From contig NZ_JACEMU010000007.1 of NCBI RefSeq assembly GCF_013868135.1, positions 62,001 through 126,000 on the forward strand: a stretch of DNA of 64,000 nt, given 5' to 3'. Made by a program: the position numbers and the translations under genes. This document shows positions 38,162-47,328 of this stretch, piece by piece. Under the pieces are notes generated by a model. That model did not search any database. It was not told the DNA's origin and saw nothing but the letters and a program-made list of their open reading frames with translations. This stretch comes from Paracoccus sp. S1E-3. Its GTDB lineage: Bacteria; Pseudomonadota; Alphaproteobacteria; Rhodobacterales; Rhodobacteraceae. How positions within the stretch are numbered: position 1 is the first letter of the stretch; each line of letters opens with the position of its first letter.

Positions 38162-38649
38162 TGCGCGTTTTTGCCCTTCTGCTGCTGTTCGCCGCACCTG
38201 CCTCCGCGCAGGATATCACCTATGATCCGGCCCTGCTGACCGGCTGTCTGCAGGCCAATGCGGCCAAGCCCGACAGCTGCATCGGTGCAGCCTCGAAGGT
38301 CTGTCTTGACAGCGAGGGCGGCAGTTCGACCGTGGGCACGGTGTCCTGCCTCGCGGCCGAGAATGCGCAATGGGACGCATTGCTGAACACCGCCTATGAG
38401 GCGGTGATGGCCGATGCCGAAGCCACAGATGCCGAGATGAAGGAACTGGGCAGCGCTGCCGCGCCGCAGGTCCCGGCGCTGCGCGAGATGCAGCGCAGCT
38501 GGATCGCCTTCCGCGATGCGGCCTGCGGATATGAGGCCACGCGCTGGGGCGGCGGCAGCGGCGCCGGTCCCGCCGCGACCGGCTGCGCGATGGAGCTGAC
38601 GGCCCGGCAGGCGCTGCGGCTGCAGGCTTACGCCGATCAGCAGCGCTGA
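38158..38649 (+). CDS. LprI/DUF1311-domain exported protein
   Basis: 163 residues with a signal peptide ([14 protein letters not shown]). The mature part shows the DUF1311 pattern: several Cys, [16 protein letters not shown], and [15 protein letters not shown]. Some family members inhibit lysozyme. The start overlaps the ivd stop (ATGA), so it is cotranscribed with ivd although unrelated to leucine. Confidence 0.85.
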   Translation: MMRVFALLLLFAAPASAQDITYDPALLTGCLQANAAKPDSCIGAASKVCLDSEGGSSTVGTVSCLAAENAQWDALLNTAYEAVMADAEATDAEMKELGSAAAPQVPALREMQRSWIAFRDAACGYEATRWGGGSGAGPAATGCAMELTARQALRLQAYADQQR

Positions 38650-38786
38650 ACGGGGCGGGCAGGTGGCTTGCGCATCCATCCATTCCCGCCCGCGCCCGGC
38701 GGGGCATCGGGGGGGGCATGATGGTCCCCGCAAGCTGGCCGCGGCGGAGCGGACGCGTTCTTTGCCACAGCTGCGCGCGAATGGCT

Positions 38787-38812
38787 GGACCGGCCGCCCT
38801 GGCGGCCGGTCC
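38787..38812. terminator. Hairpin between convergent genes
   Basis: A near-perfect 12-bp stem (GGACCGGCCGCC and complement) lies between the rightward DUF1311 gene and the leftward ompW. It has no strong U-tract, so it may act as a weak two-way terminator. Confidence 0.45.
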
Positions 38813-38830
38813 GCAGGCCCGAAGGCCGGC

Positions 38831-39454
38831 TCAGAACTTGCGGATATAGGACATGCCGATGACGGTCGGGTCGACCTCGACCTTGCCGATCTTCTTGCCG
38901 TTCAGCTCGACATCGGAATTGATGTCGATCCAGCGGAGATCGGCGCGGATTGCGGATGTGTCGGTGACCCAGTAATCGGCGCCCAGATGCGCGGCGATAC
39001 CCCAGCTGTTCTTCACCCGCAGATCGTTCCCGGCCAGCGGCCCCTTGGCGTCGGCGTCCCAGAAGCCGGCGAAGTTCACGCCCAGACCGACGAAGGGCTT
39101 CAACTGCGGCGTCGCGTCGAAGTGATATTGCAGCGAGACGACCGGCGGCAATTGCTTGACGGTGCCGATCTCGGTGCCGTTCGACCGGATCGTATGCTTG
39201 AAGGGCAGCGCGCCCAGCACCTCGACACCGAGATTGTCGCGGATGAAATATTCGAAGGTCACGGTCGGGCGGGTGCTGTCGCCGATATCGGTCGGCACGG
39301 TGCCCCCGGCCAGCGTCCCGTTATCGGATTTGGGCCTCACATTGGCGATGCCGAGACCCAGCGTCCATTCCCCTTGCGCTTGCGCCAGCGCAGGCGTGGA
39401 AAAGGCCAGTCCCTGGGCGATCATCGCGGCGGCGATCAGCAAATGGCGTGTCAT
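38831..39454 (-). CDS. ompW: OmpW-family outer membrane protein
   Basis: 207 residues from MTRHLLIAAAMIAQG after AGGACCGCC; signal peptide ends at ALAQAQ. The mature part shows OmpW features: GLGIANVRPKSDNG, PTVTFEYFIRDNLGVEVL, LPPVVSLQYHFD and the final beta strand ending GMSYIRKF with a terminal Phe. An 8-strand barrel for small hydrophobic solutes is expected. It is the only minus-strand gene within the leucine cluster. Confidence 0.92.
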   Translation of the reverse strand: MTRHLLIAAAMIAQGLAFSTPALAQAQGEWTLGLGIANVRPKSDNGTLAGGTVPTDIGDSTRPTVTFEYFIRDNLGVEVLGALPFKHTIRSNGTEIGTVKQLPPVVSLQYHFDATPQLKPFVGLGVNFAGFWDADAKGPLAGNDLRVKNSWGIAAHLGADYWVTDTSAIRADLRWIDINSDVELNGKKIGKVEVDPTVIGMSYIRKF

Positions 39455-39744
39455 GGCGGTCCTTTCGTCTTGGTTGTCGAGGTGGCGATAGGCTTTTGCG
39501 AAGGCCACGCCCTTGATCTGCGTCAATCGGTGCGTCGCCGAGGTTCTGCTGCGTCAACATGGCGCGGCCCACTGCATGCGGATGCCGCCATGACGCGCCC
39601 GAGAAGCGCGGCGGCGCGGCGCTGCCGGCGGGGTGGGGATGCCGCGCCTCGCAGACGGACTGTTATCGAGATTTCGGCCGATGGCCTTCCTGCCGCGCAA
39701 TGGGCGCGGATCGGGGGCGCGGACGAGGCAGGAAAGGATAAGGA

Positions 39745-41349
39745 ATGAAACTGAAATCTGCTGCCATCCCGTCCTCCGAGGCATTCCGCACCAATCGCGC
39801 GGCGCATCTGGATCTGCTGGCGACCGCCCGCGCCGCCGCCGATGCGGTGCTGGCCGGCGGCGGTGAAAAGGCCATGGAGCGTCACACCTCGCGCGGCAAG
39901 ATGCCGCCGCGTGAGCGGGTTGCGAACCTGCTCGATCCCGGCTCGCCCTTCCTCGAAATCGGGGCGACGGCGGCTCACGGCATGTATGACGGCGATGCGC
40001 CGGGTGCGGGGATCATCGCGGGCGTCGGCCGCGTGCATGGTCAGGACGTGATGGTCGTTGCCAATGACGCGACCGTCAAGGGCGGCACCTATTACCCGAT
40101 GACGGTGAAAAAGCACCTTCGCGCGCAGGAGATCGCCGAACAGTGCAACCTGCCCTGCATCTATCTGGTCGATTCGGGCGGGGCGAACCTGCCCAATCAG
40201 GACGAGGTTTTCCCTGACCGCGAGCATTTCGGCCGCATCTTCTTCAATCAGGCCAATATGTCGGCGAAAGGCATCCCGCAGATCGCGGTGGTGATGGGGT
40301 CCAGCACGGCGGGCGGGGCCTACGTTCCGGCCATGTCCGATGTCTCGATCATCGTACGGGGTCAGGGCACAATCTTTCTGGCCGGGCCGCCCCTGGTGCG
40401 GGCGGCGACGGGGGAGGTGGTCAGTTCCGAAGATCTCGGCGGCGGCGATGTGCACACGCGGCTGTCGGGTGTGGCCGATTATCTGGCCGAGGATGACGCC
40501 CATGCGCTGGCTTTGGCGCGGCGCGCGGTTCAGCAACTGAACCGCCGCCTGCCGCAGACCGTGGTCTGGCAGTCGCCCGAAGCCCCGGCCTATGACCCCG
40601 AGGAAATTCTGGGCGTGGTGCCGGGCGATCTGCGCACGCCCTATGACATCCGTGAGGTGATCGCGCGGACCGTCGACGGCTCGCGTTTCGACGAGTTCAA
40701 GGCGCGTTACGGCGAGACGCTGGTGACGGGTTTCGCCCATATCGAGGGCTGCCCGGTCGGCATCGTCGCCAATAACGGCGTGCTGTTTTCGGAAAGCGCG
40801 ATCAAGGGGGCGCATTTCATCGAACTTTGCAGTCAGCGCAATATCCCGCTGATTTTCCTGCAGAATATCACCGGCTTCATGGTCGGGCGGAAATACGAGA
40901 ACGAAGGCATCGCGCGCCACGGCGCCAAGATGGTGACGGCGGTGGCGACGACGCAGGTGCCGAAGATCACCATGCTGGTCGGCGGGTCGTTCGGCGCCGG
41001 CAACTATGGCATGGCCGGGCGCGCCTATTCGCCCCGCTTCCTGTGGACCTGGCCGAACAGCCGGATCAGCGTCATGGGCGGCGAGCAGGCGGCGGGCGTT
41101 CTGGCCACCGTGCGCCGCGACGGGATCGAGCGGAAGGGCGGCACCTGGTCGGCCGAGGAGGAGGCCGAATTCAAACGCCCCACCATCGAGATGTTCGACC
41201 GCCAGTCGCATCCGCTTTACGCCTCGGCCCGGCTTTGGGACGACGGCATCGTCGATCCGAGGAAGACCCGCGAGGTGCTGTCGCTGTCGCTGCGCGCCAG
41301 CCTGAACGCCCCGATCGAGCCGACGCGCTTCGGCGTGTTCAGGATGTGA
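39745..41349 (+). CDS. mccB: 3-methylcrotonyl-CoA carboxylase, carboxyltransferase (beta) subunit
   Basis: 534 residues. Crotonase-type carboxyltransferase with [13 protein letters not shown], the acyl-CoA-binding [28 protein letters not shown] and [16 protein letters not shown]. Moves CO2 from carboxybiotin on the alpha subunit to 3-methylcrotonyl-CoA. AGGAAAGGATA precedes the start. The alpha subunit is about 2 kb downstream, separated by four small genes that are coupled by overlaps. Confidence 0.96.
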   Translation: MKLKSAAIPSSEAFRTNRAAHLDLLATARAAADAVLAGGGEKAMERHTSRGKMPPRERVANLLDPGSPFLEIGATAAHGMYDGDAPGAGIIAGVGRVHGQDVMVVANDATVKGGTYYPMTVKKHLRAQEIAEQCNLPCIYLVDSGGANLPNQDEVFPDREHFGRIFFNQANMSAKGIPQIAVVMGSSTAGGAYVPAMSDVSIIVRGQGTIFLAGPPLVRAATGEVVSSEDLGGGDVHTRLSGVADYLAEDDAHALALARRAVQQLNRRLPQTVVWQSPEAPAYDPEEILGVVPGDLRTPYDIREVIARTVDGSRFDEFKARYGETLVTGFAHIEGCPVGIVANNGVLFSESAIKGAHFIELCSQRNIPLIFLQNITGFMVGRKYENEGIARHGAKMVTAVATTQVPKITMLVGGSFGAGNYGMAGRAYSPRFLWTWPNSRISVMGGEQAAGVLATVRRDGIERKGGTWSAEEEAEFKRPTIEMFDRQSHPLYASARLWDDGIVDPRKTREVLSLSLRASLNAPIEPTRFGVFRM

Positions 41350-41351
41350 CG

Positions 41352-41726
41352 ATGGAAGCGGTGGGCTTCAAATTCGGCGACAGCCGCGCGCTGAACGAGC
41401 GTCTGCTGGCGCTCGTCCGCACGGGCGCGAAGACCGCGACCTGCGGCGCGCTGCGCGATTTCGGCGCCGATGAGCCGCTGCCCGAGGTCGGGCGCCGCGA
41501 CGTGGCGCTCGACTGGGACGGCAGGCCGGCGCTGCTGATCGAAACCACCGAAGTCACCATCCGCCGCTTCCGCGAGGTGTCGGAAGACTTCGCCCTGGCC
41601 GAGGGCGAAGGCGATTTCGAGGACTGGAAACGCGGCCATATCGGGTTCTTCACCCGCAATGGCGGCTTCGATCCCGAGATGGAACTGGTCTGCGAACGCT
41701 TCCGGCTGGTCGAGGTGCTGGCATGA
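41352..41726 (+). CDS. ASCH-domain protein
   Basis: 124 residues from ATG 41352, two bases after mccB. The ASCH pattern is clear: KTATCGALRDF near residue 30, GRPALLIETTEVTIRRF and FAxxEGEGDFEDWKRGH. ASCH domains bind RNA or modified nucleosides; some are N4-acetylcytidine amidohydrolases. No link to leucine is known. Its stop overlaps the ankyrin gene start. Confidence 0.85.
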   Translation: MEAVGFKFGDSRALNERLLALVRTGAKTATCGALRDFGADEPLPEVGRRDVALDWDGRPALLIETTEVTIRRFREVSEDFALAEGEGDFEDWKRGHIGFFTRNGGFDPEMELVCERFRLVEVLA

Positions 41727-42364
41727 AACGCGCGATCCTTGCCTTGCTTCTGATGACAGGTGCCGCCATGGCCGATCCCGCCGCGCTGCTGAACGCCGCC
41801 GCCAATGGCGATACCGCGACCGTCGCGGCCGAGATCGCCGCCGGCACGCCCCTCGAAAGCCGCAGCACCAAGGGCGAGACGGCGCTGCTGCTCGCCACCC
41901 ATGGCAACTATGTCGAGGCCGCCCGCGCCCTGATCGCGGCGCGGGCCGATGTGAACGCCAAGGACGCCATTCAGGACTCGCCCTATCTTTATGCCGGGGC
42001 GCGCGGCCATCTGGAGATCCTGCGCCTGACCTTGGAAAACGGCGCCGATTTGAAAAGCCTGAACCGCTTCGGCGGCACGGCGCTGATCCCGGCGGCGGAA
42101 CGGGGCCATGTCGAAACCGTGGCCACCCTGATCGCGGCGGGCGTCGACGTGAACCATGTCAACAGGCTCGGCTGGACCGCGCTGATGGAGGCGGTGGTGC
42201 TGGCCGATGGTGGCCCACGCCACCAGCAGATTGTCGAGATGCTGATGAAGGCCGGGGCCGATCCGAACATTCCCGATTTCGACGGGGTGACGGCGCTGCA
42301 ACATGCCCGCCGCATGGGTTTCGGGCAGATGGCGGCGCTGATCGAAGCCGGGGGCGGGCGATGA
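41723..42364 (+). CDS. Exported ankyrin-repeat protein
   Basis: 213 residues with a signal peptide (AILALLLMTGAAMA). About five ankyrin repeats follow (GETALLLATHGNYVEAARALI; GGTALIPAAERGHVETVATLI; GWTALMEAV), each with the TALxxA-G-xxxxV pattern. Such periplasmic ankyrin proteins are thought to bind partner proteins; AnkB-type proteins protect against peroxide in Pseudomonas. ATGA overlaps on both sides show tight coupling. Confidence 0.88.
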   Translation: MKRAILALLLMTGAAMADPAALLNAAANGDTATVAAEIAAGTPLESRSTKGETALLLATHGNYVEAARALIAARADVNAKDAIQDSPYLYAGARGHLEILRLTLENGADLKSLNRFGGTALIPAAERGHVETVATLIAAGVDVNHVNRLGWTALMEAVVLADGGPRHQQIVEMLMKAGADPNIPDFDGVTALQHARRMGFGQMAALIEAGGGR

Positions 42365-42786
42365 CGCGCCTGCCCGCCGACACCATCGAAGCCGAATGGG
42401 TCTATACCGGCCCGGATTTTGCGCGGGCTCATCCGCTCGCCCGGCGGCTGGGGGCGGTGTGGCTGATCGTTCTGTGGGTGGGCCTGCAACTGGTCGTGGC
42501 CTGCTTTTCGCTGGTTGATCTGGTCGGGCGTCTGATCGGTGCGTTCAGCGTGATCTACGTTTTCGCCGCCATCTTTCTGCTGCTCCTGATCCTGAACGAC
42601 CTGCTTGCCCTTTTCGGTTTGGTGACGCGCAATACGGTCGCCTGGTATCCGGTCTGGGTCAGCCTGATCTGCGGAGCGCTGTTTACCATCCCGCTCATGT
42701 TCTATTGGGCCGATGGTCTGCGTCCCAACCTGATCTATCGGCACCGTTTCGGGCGGCTGGTGCATCCGGCGGGGGGCACGGCATGA
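42361..42786 (+). CDS. Small membrane protein, unknown function
   Basis: 141 residues with three or four membrane segments ([56 protein letters not shown]). No named domain recognised. Start overlaps the ankyrin stop and the stop overlaps the macrodomain start, so it is part of the same transcript. Confidence 0.75.
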   Translation: MTRLPADTIEAEWVYTGPDFARAHPLARRLGAVWLIVLWVGLQLVVACFSLVDLVGRLIGAFSVIYVFAAIFLLLLILNDLLALFGLVTRNTVAWYPVWVSLICGALFTIPLMFYWADGLRPNLIYRHRFGRLVHPAGGTA

Positions 42787-43268
42787 TCCGGGTCTGGCAG
42801 GGCGACATCACCACGCTGGACGTGGATGCCATTGTGAATGCGGCGAATGCCTCGCTTCTGGGCGGGGGCGGCGTCGATGGCGCGATCCACCGCGCGGCGG
42901 GGCCGGAACTGCTGGCCGAATGCCGCGCGCTTGGCGGCTGCCCGACGGGCGAGGCGCGGATCACCGGGGGGTACGCGCTGCCCGCGCGCCATGTCGTCCA
43001 CACCGTCGGGCCGGTCTGGAAGGGCGGCGGCGCGGGCGAGGACGAACTGCTGGCCTCGGCCTATCGCAGCAGCCTGACGCTGGCCCGCGAACAAGGGCTG
43101 AAAACCATCGCCTTTCCCGCCATCTCGACCGGCATCTACGGCTTTCCGGCCGAGCGCGCTGCCCGCATCGCGGTCGAGACCATCCGCCGCGACGGCAAGG
43201 GGCTTGAGGTGACGCTCGTCGCCTTCGACGCCGCCACCGCCGCGCTGCTGCGGGATGCGTTGACATGA
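42783..43268 (+). CDS. Macrodomain protein (O-acetyl-ADP-ribose deacetylase type)
   Basis: 161 residues from [22 protein letters not shown]. The ADP-ribose pocket motifs are intact: [25 protein letters not shown], and [13 protein letters not shown]. It matches YmdB-type macrodomains that remove ADP-ribose esters or O-acetyl groups. It sits 22 bases upstream of mccA and is coupled to the preceding membrane protein gene. Confidence 0.93.
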   Translation: MIRVWQGDITTLDVDAIVNAANASLLGGGGVDGAIHRAAGPELLAECRALGGCPTGEARITGGYALPARHVVHTVGPVWKGGGAGEDELLASAYRSSLTLAREQGLKTIAFPAISTGIYGFPAERAARIAVETIRRDGKGLEVTLVAFDAATAALLRDALT

Positions 43269-43290
43269 ATTCAATCGCGGAGGAGCCGCC

Positions 43291-45222
43291 ATGTTCGAAA
43301 AGATCCTGATCGCCAATCGCGGCGAAATCGCCTGCCGCGTCATCGACAGCTGCCGCAAGCTGGGCGTCGCCACCGTCGCGGTCTATTCCGATGCCGATCG
43401 CGGCGCGCGCCATGTCGCCATGGCCGACGAGGCGGTCCATATCGGCGGGCCGGCCCCCGCCGACAGTTACCTGCGCGGCGATGCCATCATTCAGGCCGCG
43501 CGCGATACCGGGGCGCAGGCGATCCATCCGGGTTACGGATTCCTGTCCGAGAACCCGGAATTCGTCGATGCGGTGGAAGCGGCGGGGCTGGTCTTCATCG
43601 GCCCCTCGGCGAAGGCGATCCGGGCGATGGGGCTGAAGGACGCGGCCAAGGCGCTGATGGAAAAGGCGGGCGTGCCGGTGGTGCCGGGCTATCACGGCGC
43701 CAATCAGGACCCGGCCCATCTGGCCGAACAGGCCGGCAAGATCGGCTATCCCGTCCTTATCAAGGCGGTGGCAGGTGGCGGCGGCAAGGGCATGCGCCGC
43801 GTCGACGATCCGAAGGATTTCGCCGCCGCGCTCGATTCCGCCCGGTCCGAGGCCCAGAACGCCTTCGGCAATCCCGATGTGCTGATCGAGAAATACATCC
43901 TCCAGCCGCGCCATATCGAGGTACAGGTTTTCGGCGACGGGGTGCGCGCGGTCCATCTGTTCGAGCGCGACTGTTCCCTCCAGCGCCGCCACCAGAAGGT
44001 GATCGAGGAAGCCCCGGCCCCCGACATGCCGCCCGAGGTCCGCAAGATCATGGGCGCCGCCGCCACCCGCGCCGCCGAGGCCATCGGCTACAAGGGCGCG
44101 GGCACCATCGAATTCATCGTCGACGGCGCGAACGGGCTGCGCCCCGACGGGTTCTGGTTCATGGAAATGAACACCCGGCTGCAGGTCGAACACCCGGTCA
44201 CCGAACTGATCACCAGCGTCGATCTGGTCGAATGGCAGTTGCGCGTCGCCTCGGGCGAGCCGCTGCCCGTCAAGCAGGAGGATCTGCATATCCACGGCCA
44301 CGCCTTCGAGGCGCGGCTTTATGCCGAGGACGTGTCGGCGGGCTTCCTGCCCGCGACGGGGACGCTGACCCATCTGCAATTTCCCGATCAGGCGCGGATC
44401 GAGACCGGCGTGCGCCCCGGCGACACCATCAGCCCATGGTATGACCCGATGATCGCCAAGGTCGTGACTTTTGGTCCGACCCGCGCCATCGCGCTGCGCG
44501 CGCTGGAACGCGCGCTGGTGGATACCGAGGTTGCGGGGTCGGTCACCAATGTCGACTTCCTGATCGCGCTGACCCGTCATGCGGGCTTCGGCGCCGGTGA
44601 GGTCGATACCGGCCTGATCGAGCGTGACCTGGACGCGTTGATCGCGGCGGCGGAACCCGATCCGGGCGCGGTGGCGCTTGGCGTGGTCGGCCTGTCGGGC
44701 CTGTCCGATCCGGAGGTTCATGGCGGCATGACGCTATGGCAGCCCCTGCGCCGCACCATCGCCTGGGACGGCGGCGAGGCGGTGCTGGAGGTCGAAGGCC
44801 CCGGCGCCGCCCGTGTCACGCTGGACGGCAATCCGCATGAAATCCGCTGGCAGGGCGATCGCTGGTGGGTCGATGGCGATCTGCGCCGCAACCGCATCGT
44901 GAACCATGCCGCCGGCACCAGCGTCTTCGGTGGCCGCACCGTCTCGCTGAAGCCGCTCGATCCGCTGGACCGCTCGGGCGAGGAAACCGGCGGCGGCCTG
45001 ACGCTGTCGCCGATGCCGGGACTGGTCAAGGCGGTCTTCGTGGCGCCGGGGCAGGCGGTCACGGCGGGTGACCGGCTGGCGGTGCTGGAAGCGATGAAGA
45101 TGGAACATACGCTGACCGCCGCGCGTGACGGCGTCGTGGCCGAAGTGCTCGCCGCCGCGGGCGATCAGGTCGAGGCGGGTGCGCCGCTGATCCGGCTGGA
45201 GGAAGAAGCCGAAGCCGCGTAG
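43291..45222 (+). CDS. mccA: 3-methylcrotonyl-CoA carboxylase, biotin-containing (alpha) subunit
   Basis: 643 residues. Biotin carboxylase domain (IANRGEIACRVI; AVAGGGGKGMRRV ATP-grasp loop; EMNTRLQVEHPVTE), a BT linker, and a C-terminal biotinyl domain with the biotin lysine in EAMKMEHT. Carboxylates biotin with ATP and bicarbonate for mccB. It depends on biotin supply, which the bioY-bioB genes earlier in the window address. GGAGGAGCC precedes the start. Confidence 0.96.
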   Translation: MFEKILIANRGEIACRVIDSCRKLGVATVAVYSDADRGARHVAMADEAVHIGGPAPADSYLRGDAIIQAARDTGAQAIHPGYGFLSENPEFVDAVEAAGLVFIGPSAKAIRAMGLKDAAKALMEKAGVPVVPGYHGANQDPAHLAEQAGKIGYPVLIKAVAGGGGKGMRRVDDPKDFAAALDSARSEAQNAFGNPDVLIEKYILQPRHIEVQVFGDGVRAVHLFERDCSLQRRHQKVIEEAPAPDMPPEVRKIMGAAATRAAEAIGYKGAGTIEFIVDGANGLRPDGFWFMEMNTRLQVEHPVTELITSVDLVEWQLRVASGEPLPVKQEDLHIHGHAFEARLYAEDVSAGFLPATGTLTHLQFPDQARIETGVRPGDTISPWYDPMIAKVVTFGPTRAIALRALERALVDTEVAGSVTNVDFLIALTRHAGFGAGEVDTGLIERDLDALIAAAEPDPGAVALGVVGLSGLSDPEVHGGMTLWQPLRRTIAWDGGEAVLEVEGPGAARVTLDGNPHEIRWQGDRWWVDGDLRRNRIVNHAAGTSVFGGRTVSLKPLDPLDRSGEETGGGLTLSPMPGLVKAVFVAPGQAVTAGDRLAVLEAMKMEHTLTAARDGVVAEVLAAAGDQVEAGAPLIRLEEEAEAA

Positions 45223-45259
45223 GCAGATCCGTGCGACAACCGCAATGAAGGAGAATGCA

Positions 45260-45466
45260 ATGAAACTGAGTGCCAGAAATGTGCTGCCCGGCGTGGTGGT
45301 GGAAATCACCAAGGGCGCGGTCAACGCCATCGTCCGCATCGACATTGGCGGCACGGTGGTGACCTCGTCCATCACCAATGCCGCGGTCGAGGATTTGGGT
45401 CTGGTGGTCGGCGAAAACGCCTATGCCGTGGTCAAGGCCAGCGATGTGCTGATCGGCAAGGACTAG
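45260..45466 (+). CDS. Molybdopterin/molybdate-binding (Mop/TOBE) protein
   Basis: 68 residues from MKLSARNVLPGVVVEI. A single TOBE/Mop domain: KGAVNAIVRIDIGGTVVTSSITN followed by VGENAYAVVKASDVLIG. Small Mop proteins bind molybdate or tungstate in the cytoplasm and buffer it. The start at 45260 is preceded by GGAG; an in-frame ATG at 45245 is also possible. It is placed inside the leucine cluster without a known reason. Confidence 0.9.
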   Translation: MKLSARNVLPGVVVEITKGAVNAIVRIDIGGTVVTSSITNAAVEDLGLVVGENAYAVVKASDVLIGKD

Positions 45467-45474
45467 GTAACAGC

Positions 45475-45496
45475 GGGCCTGCCGAATGGCAGGCCC
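45475..45496 (+). terminator. Hairpin after the Mop gene
   Basis: A perfect 9-bp stem GGGCCTGCC/GGCAGGCCC with GAAT loop, followed by TCTC, lies 8 bases past the stop and before mvaB. It may reduce read-through into mvaB. Confidence 0.5.
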
Positions 45497-45514
45497 TCTC
45501 CACACGAGGACCGC

Positions 45515-46381
45515 ATGAGCGACACTGTTGAAATCTTCGAAATGGGCCCGCGAGACGGGTTGCAGAACGAAAAGGCGCTGATCGCGACAGCGAACAAGAT
45601 CGCGCTTGTCGACATGCTGTCGGGCGCGGGCTTCCGGCGGATCGAGGTGACCAGCTTCGTCAGCCCGAAATGGGTGCCGCAGATGGCCGACGCGGCCGAG
45701 GTGATGGCCGGCATCCGCCGCGCCCCCGGCGTCAGCTATGCGGTGCTGACCCCGAACATGAAGGGCTATGAAGGCGCACGCGCGGCGAAAGCCAGCGAGG
45801 TGGCGATCTTCGCCTCGGCCTCGGAAGGGTTCAGCAAGGCCAATCTGAACGCCACGATCGCCGAATCGCTGGACCGGTTCCGGCCGGTCGCGGAGGCGGC
45901 GGCGGCCGATGGGGTGCCGGTGCGCGGCTATGTCAGCATGGTCACCGACAGCCCGTTCGAGGGCGACGTGCCGCCCGACGATGTCGCCCGCGTGGTGGCG
46001 GCGTTGCGCGATATGGGCTGCTATGAAATCAGTCTGGGCGACACCATCGGGCAGGCGACACCGGAAAAGATCGATGCCATGCTGGCGGTGGTGCTGGGCG
46101 AGATGCCGGCCGCAAAGCTGGCCGGGCACTATCACGACACCGCTGGCCGGGCGCTGCTGAACATCGACGCCTCGCTGGCGCGGGGGCTGCGGGTCTTTGA
46201 CGCGGCGGTCGGGGGCCTTGGGGGTTGCCCCTATGCGCCCGGTGCGAAGGGGAACGTGGCCACCGAAAAGGTTGCCGCGCATCTGGCGGCGCAGGGCTAT
46301 GACACCGGTCTCGACATGGAACAGATCGATCGCGCGGCCAGTTTTGCTCGCGCCTTGCGCAGCACGGGGACGGCAGCATGA
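45515..46381 (+). CDS. mvaB: Hydroxymethylglutaryl-CoA lyase
   Basis: 288 residues. DRE-TIM metallolyase with EMGPRDGLQNE at the N-terminus, FVSPKWVPQMADA, the metal motif HYHDT and the signature GLGGCPYAPGAKGNVATE with the active-site Cys. It splits HMG-CoA into acetoacetate and acetyl-CoA, the last step of leucine degradation. The stop overlaps the liuC start (ATGA). Confidence 0.95.
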   Translation: MSDTVEIFEMGPRDGLQNEKALIATANKIALVDMLSGAGFRRIEVTSFVSPKWVPQMADAAEVMAGIRRAPGVSYAVLTPNMKGYEGARAAKASEVAIFASASEGFSKANLNATIAESLDRFRPVAEAAAADGVPVRGYVSMVTDSPFEGDVPPDDVARVVAALRDMGCYEISLGDTIGQATPEKIDAMLAVVLGEMPAAKLAGHYHDTAGRALLNIDASLARGLRVFDAAVGGLGGCPYAPGAKGNVATEKVAAHLAAQGYDTGLDMEQIDRAASFARALRSTGTAA

Positions 46382-47175
46382 CCGAGACAGGCGAATTCCA
46401 GACCATTCGGATCGACCGCGACGCGCGGGGGGTGGCGACGCTGTGGCTCGCCCGGGCCGAGAAGCACAATGCGCTGTCGGCGCAGATGCTGACCGAACTG
46501 ACCGATGCCGCCCATATGCTGAGCCATGACGACTCGGTCCGGGTGGTGATTCTGGCGGCCGAGGGGCCGACCTTCTGCGCGGGGGGCGATCTGGCCTGGA
46601 TGCGCGAACAGATCACCGCCGATGCCGAGACCCGGCGCGCCGGCGCGCGCCAGCTGGCGAACATGCTGATGGCCATGAACACGCTGTCGAAGCCGCTGAT
46701 CGGGCGGGTGCAGGGCAATGCCTTCGGCGGCGGTGTCGGCATGATGGCGGTCTGCGACATGGTGGTGGCCGCGCGCCCGGCGAAGTTCGGCCTGACCGAA
46801 ACCAAGCTCGGCCTGATCCCGGCCACCATCGGCCCTTACGTTCTGGCCCGCATGGGCGAGGACAAGGCGCGCCGCGTCTTCATGTCCGGCCGCCATTTCG
46901 ATGCCGAGGAGGCAATGGTGCTGAACCTCGTCGCCCGACTGGCCGATCCCGAGGATCTGGACGAATTCGTCGAGGAGGAGGTCGCGCCCTATCTGCTCTG
47001 CGCCCCCGGCGCCGTGGCCGAGGCCAAGCGGCTGGCGCGCGCGCTGGGTCCGCGCATCGATGCCGACGTGATCGAGCACAGCATCGACCGGCTGATCGCC
47101 ATGTGGGAGGGCGACGAAGCCCCCGAAGGGATCGCCGCCTTTTTCGAAAAGCGCAAGCCGCGCTGGCAAAGCTAG
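46378..47175 (+). CDS. liuC: Methylglutaconyl-CoA hydratase (enoyl-CoA hydratase family)
   Basis: 265 residues of the crotonase family. Oxyanion-hole regions AEKHNALSAQM and AEGPTFCAGGDLAWM, then GRVQGNAFGGGVGMMAVCDMV with the second-half motif FGLTETKLGLIPATIGPYV. The leucine context (mcc genes, mvaB) fits hydration of 3-methylglutaconyl-CoA to HMG-CoA. ATGA overlap with mvaB. Confidence 0.9.
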   Translation: MTETGEFQTIRIDRDARGVATLWLARAEKHNALSAQMLTELTDAAHMLSHDDSVRVVILAAEGPTFCAGGDLAWMREQITADAETRRAGARQLANMLMAMNTLSKPLIGRVQGNAFGGGVGMMAVCDMVVAARPAKFGLTETKLGLIPATIGPYVLARMGEDKARRVFMSGRHFDAEEAMVLNLVARLADPEDLDEFVEEEVAPYLLCAPGAVAEAKRLARALGPRIDADVIEHSIDRLIAMWEGDEAPEGIAAFFEKRKPRWQS

Positions 47176-47200
47176 GGCAGGACCTGCGCCATCGCTGGAT

Positions 47201-47222
47201 GGGCGGATCGAATGATCCGCCC
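47201..47222 (+). terminator. Terminator-like hairpin after liuC
   Basis: Perfect 9-bp stem GGGCGGATC/GATCCGCCC with loop GAAT, followed by GTTCC. It marks the end of the leucine cluster and lies between convergent genes. Confidence 0.55.
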
Positions 47223-47328
47223 GTTCCTGATTCAGCGCGCAATATTGGCGAGGGTCGAAAATAACATCTTGATTTCTAGTAGATGTTTTCACTTCCGTGG
47301 TGATTTTCATCAGGTTGTTATGAGAAGC

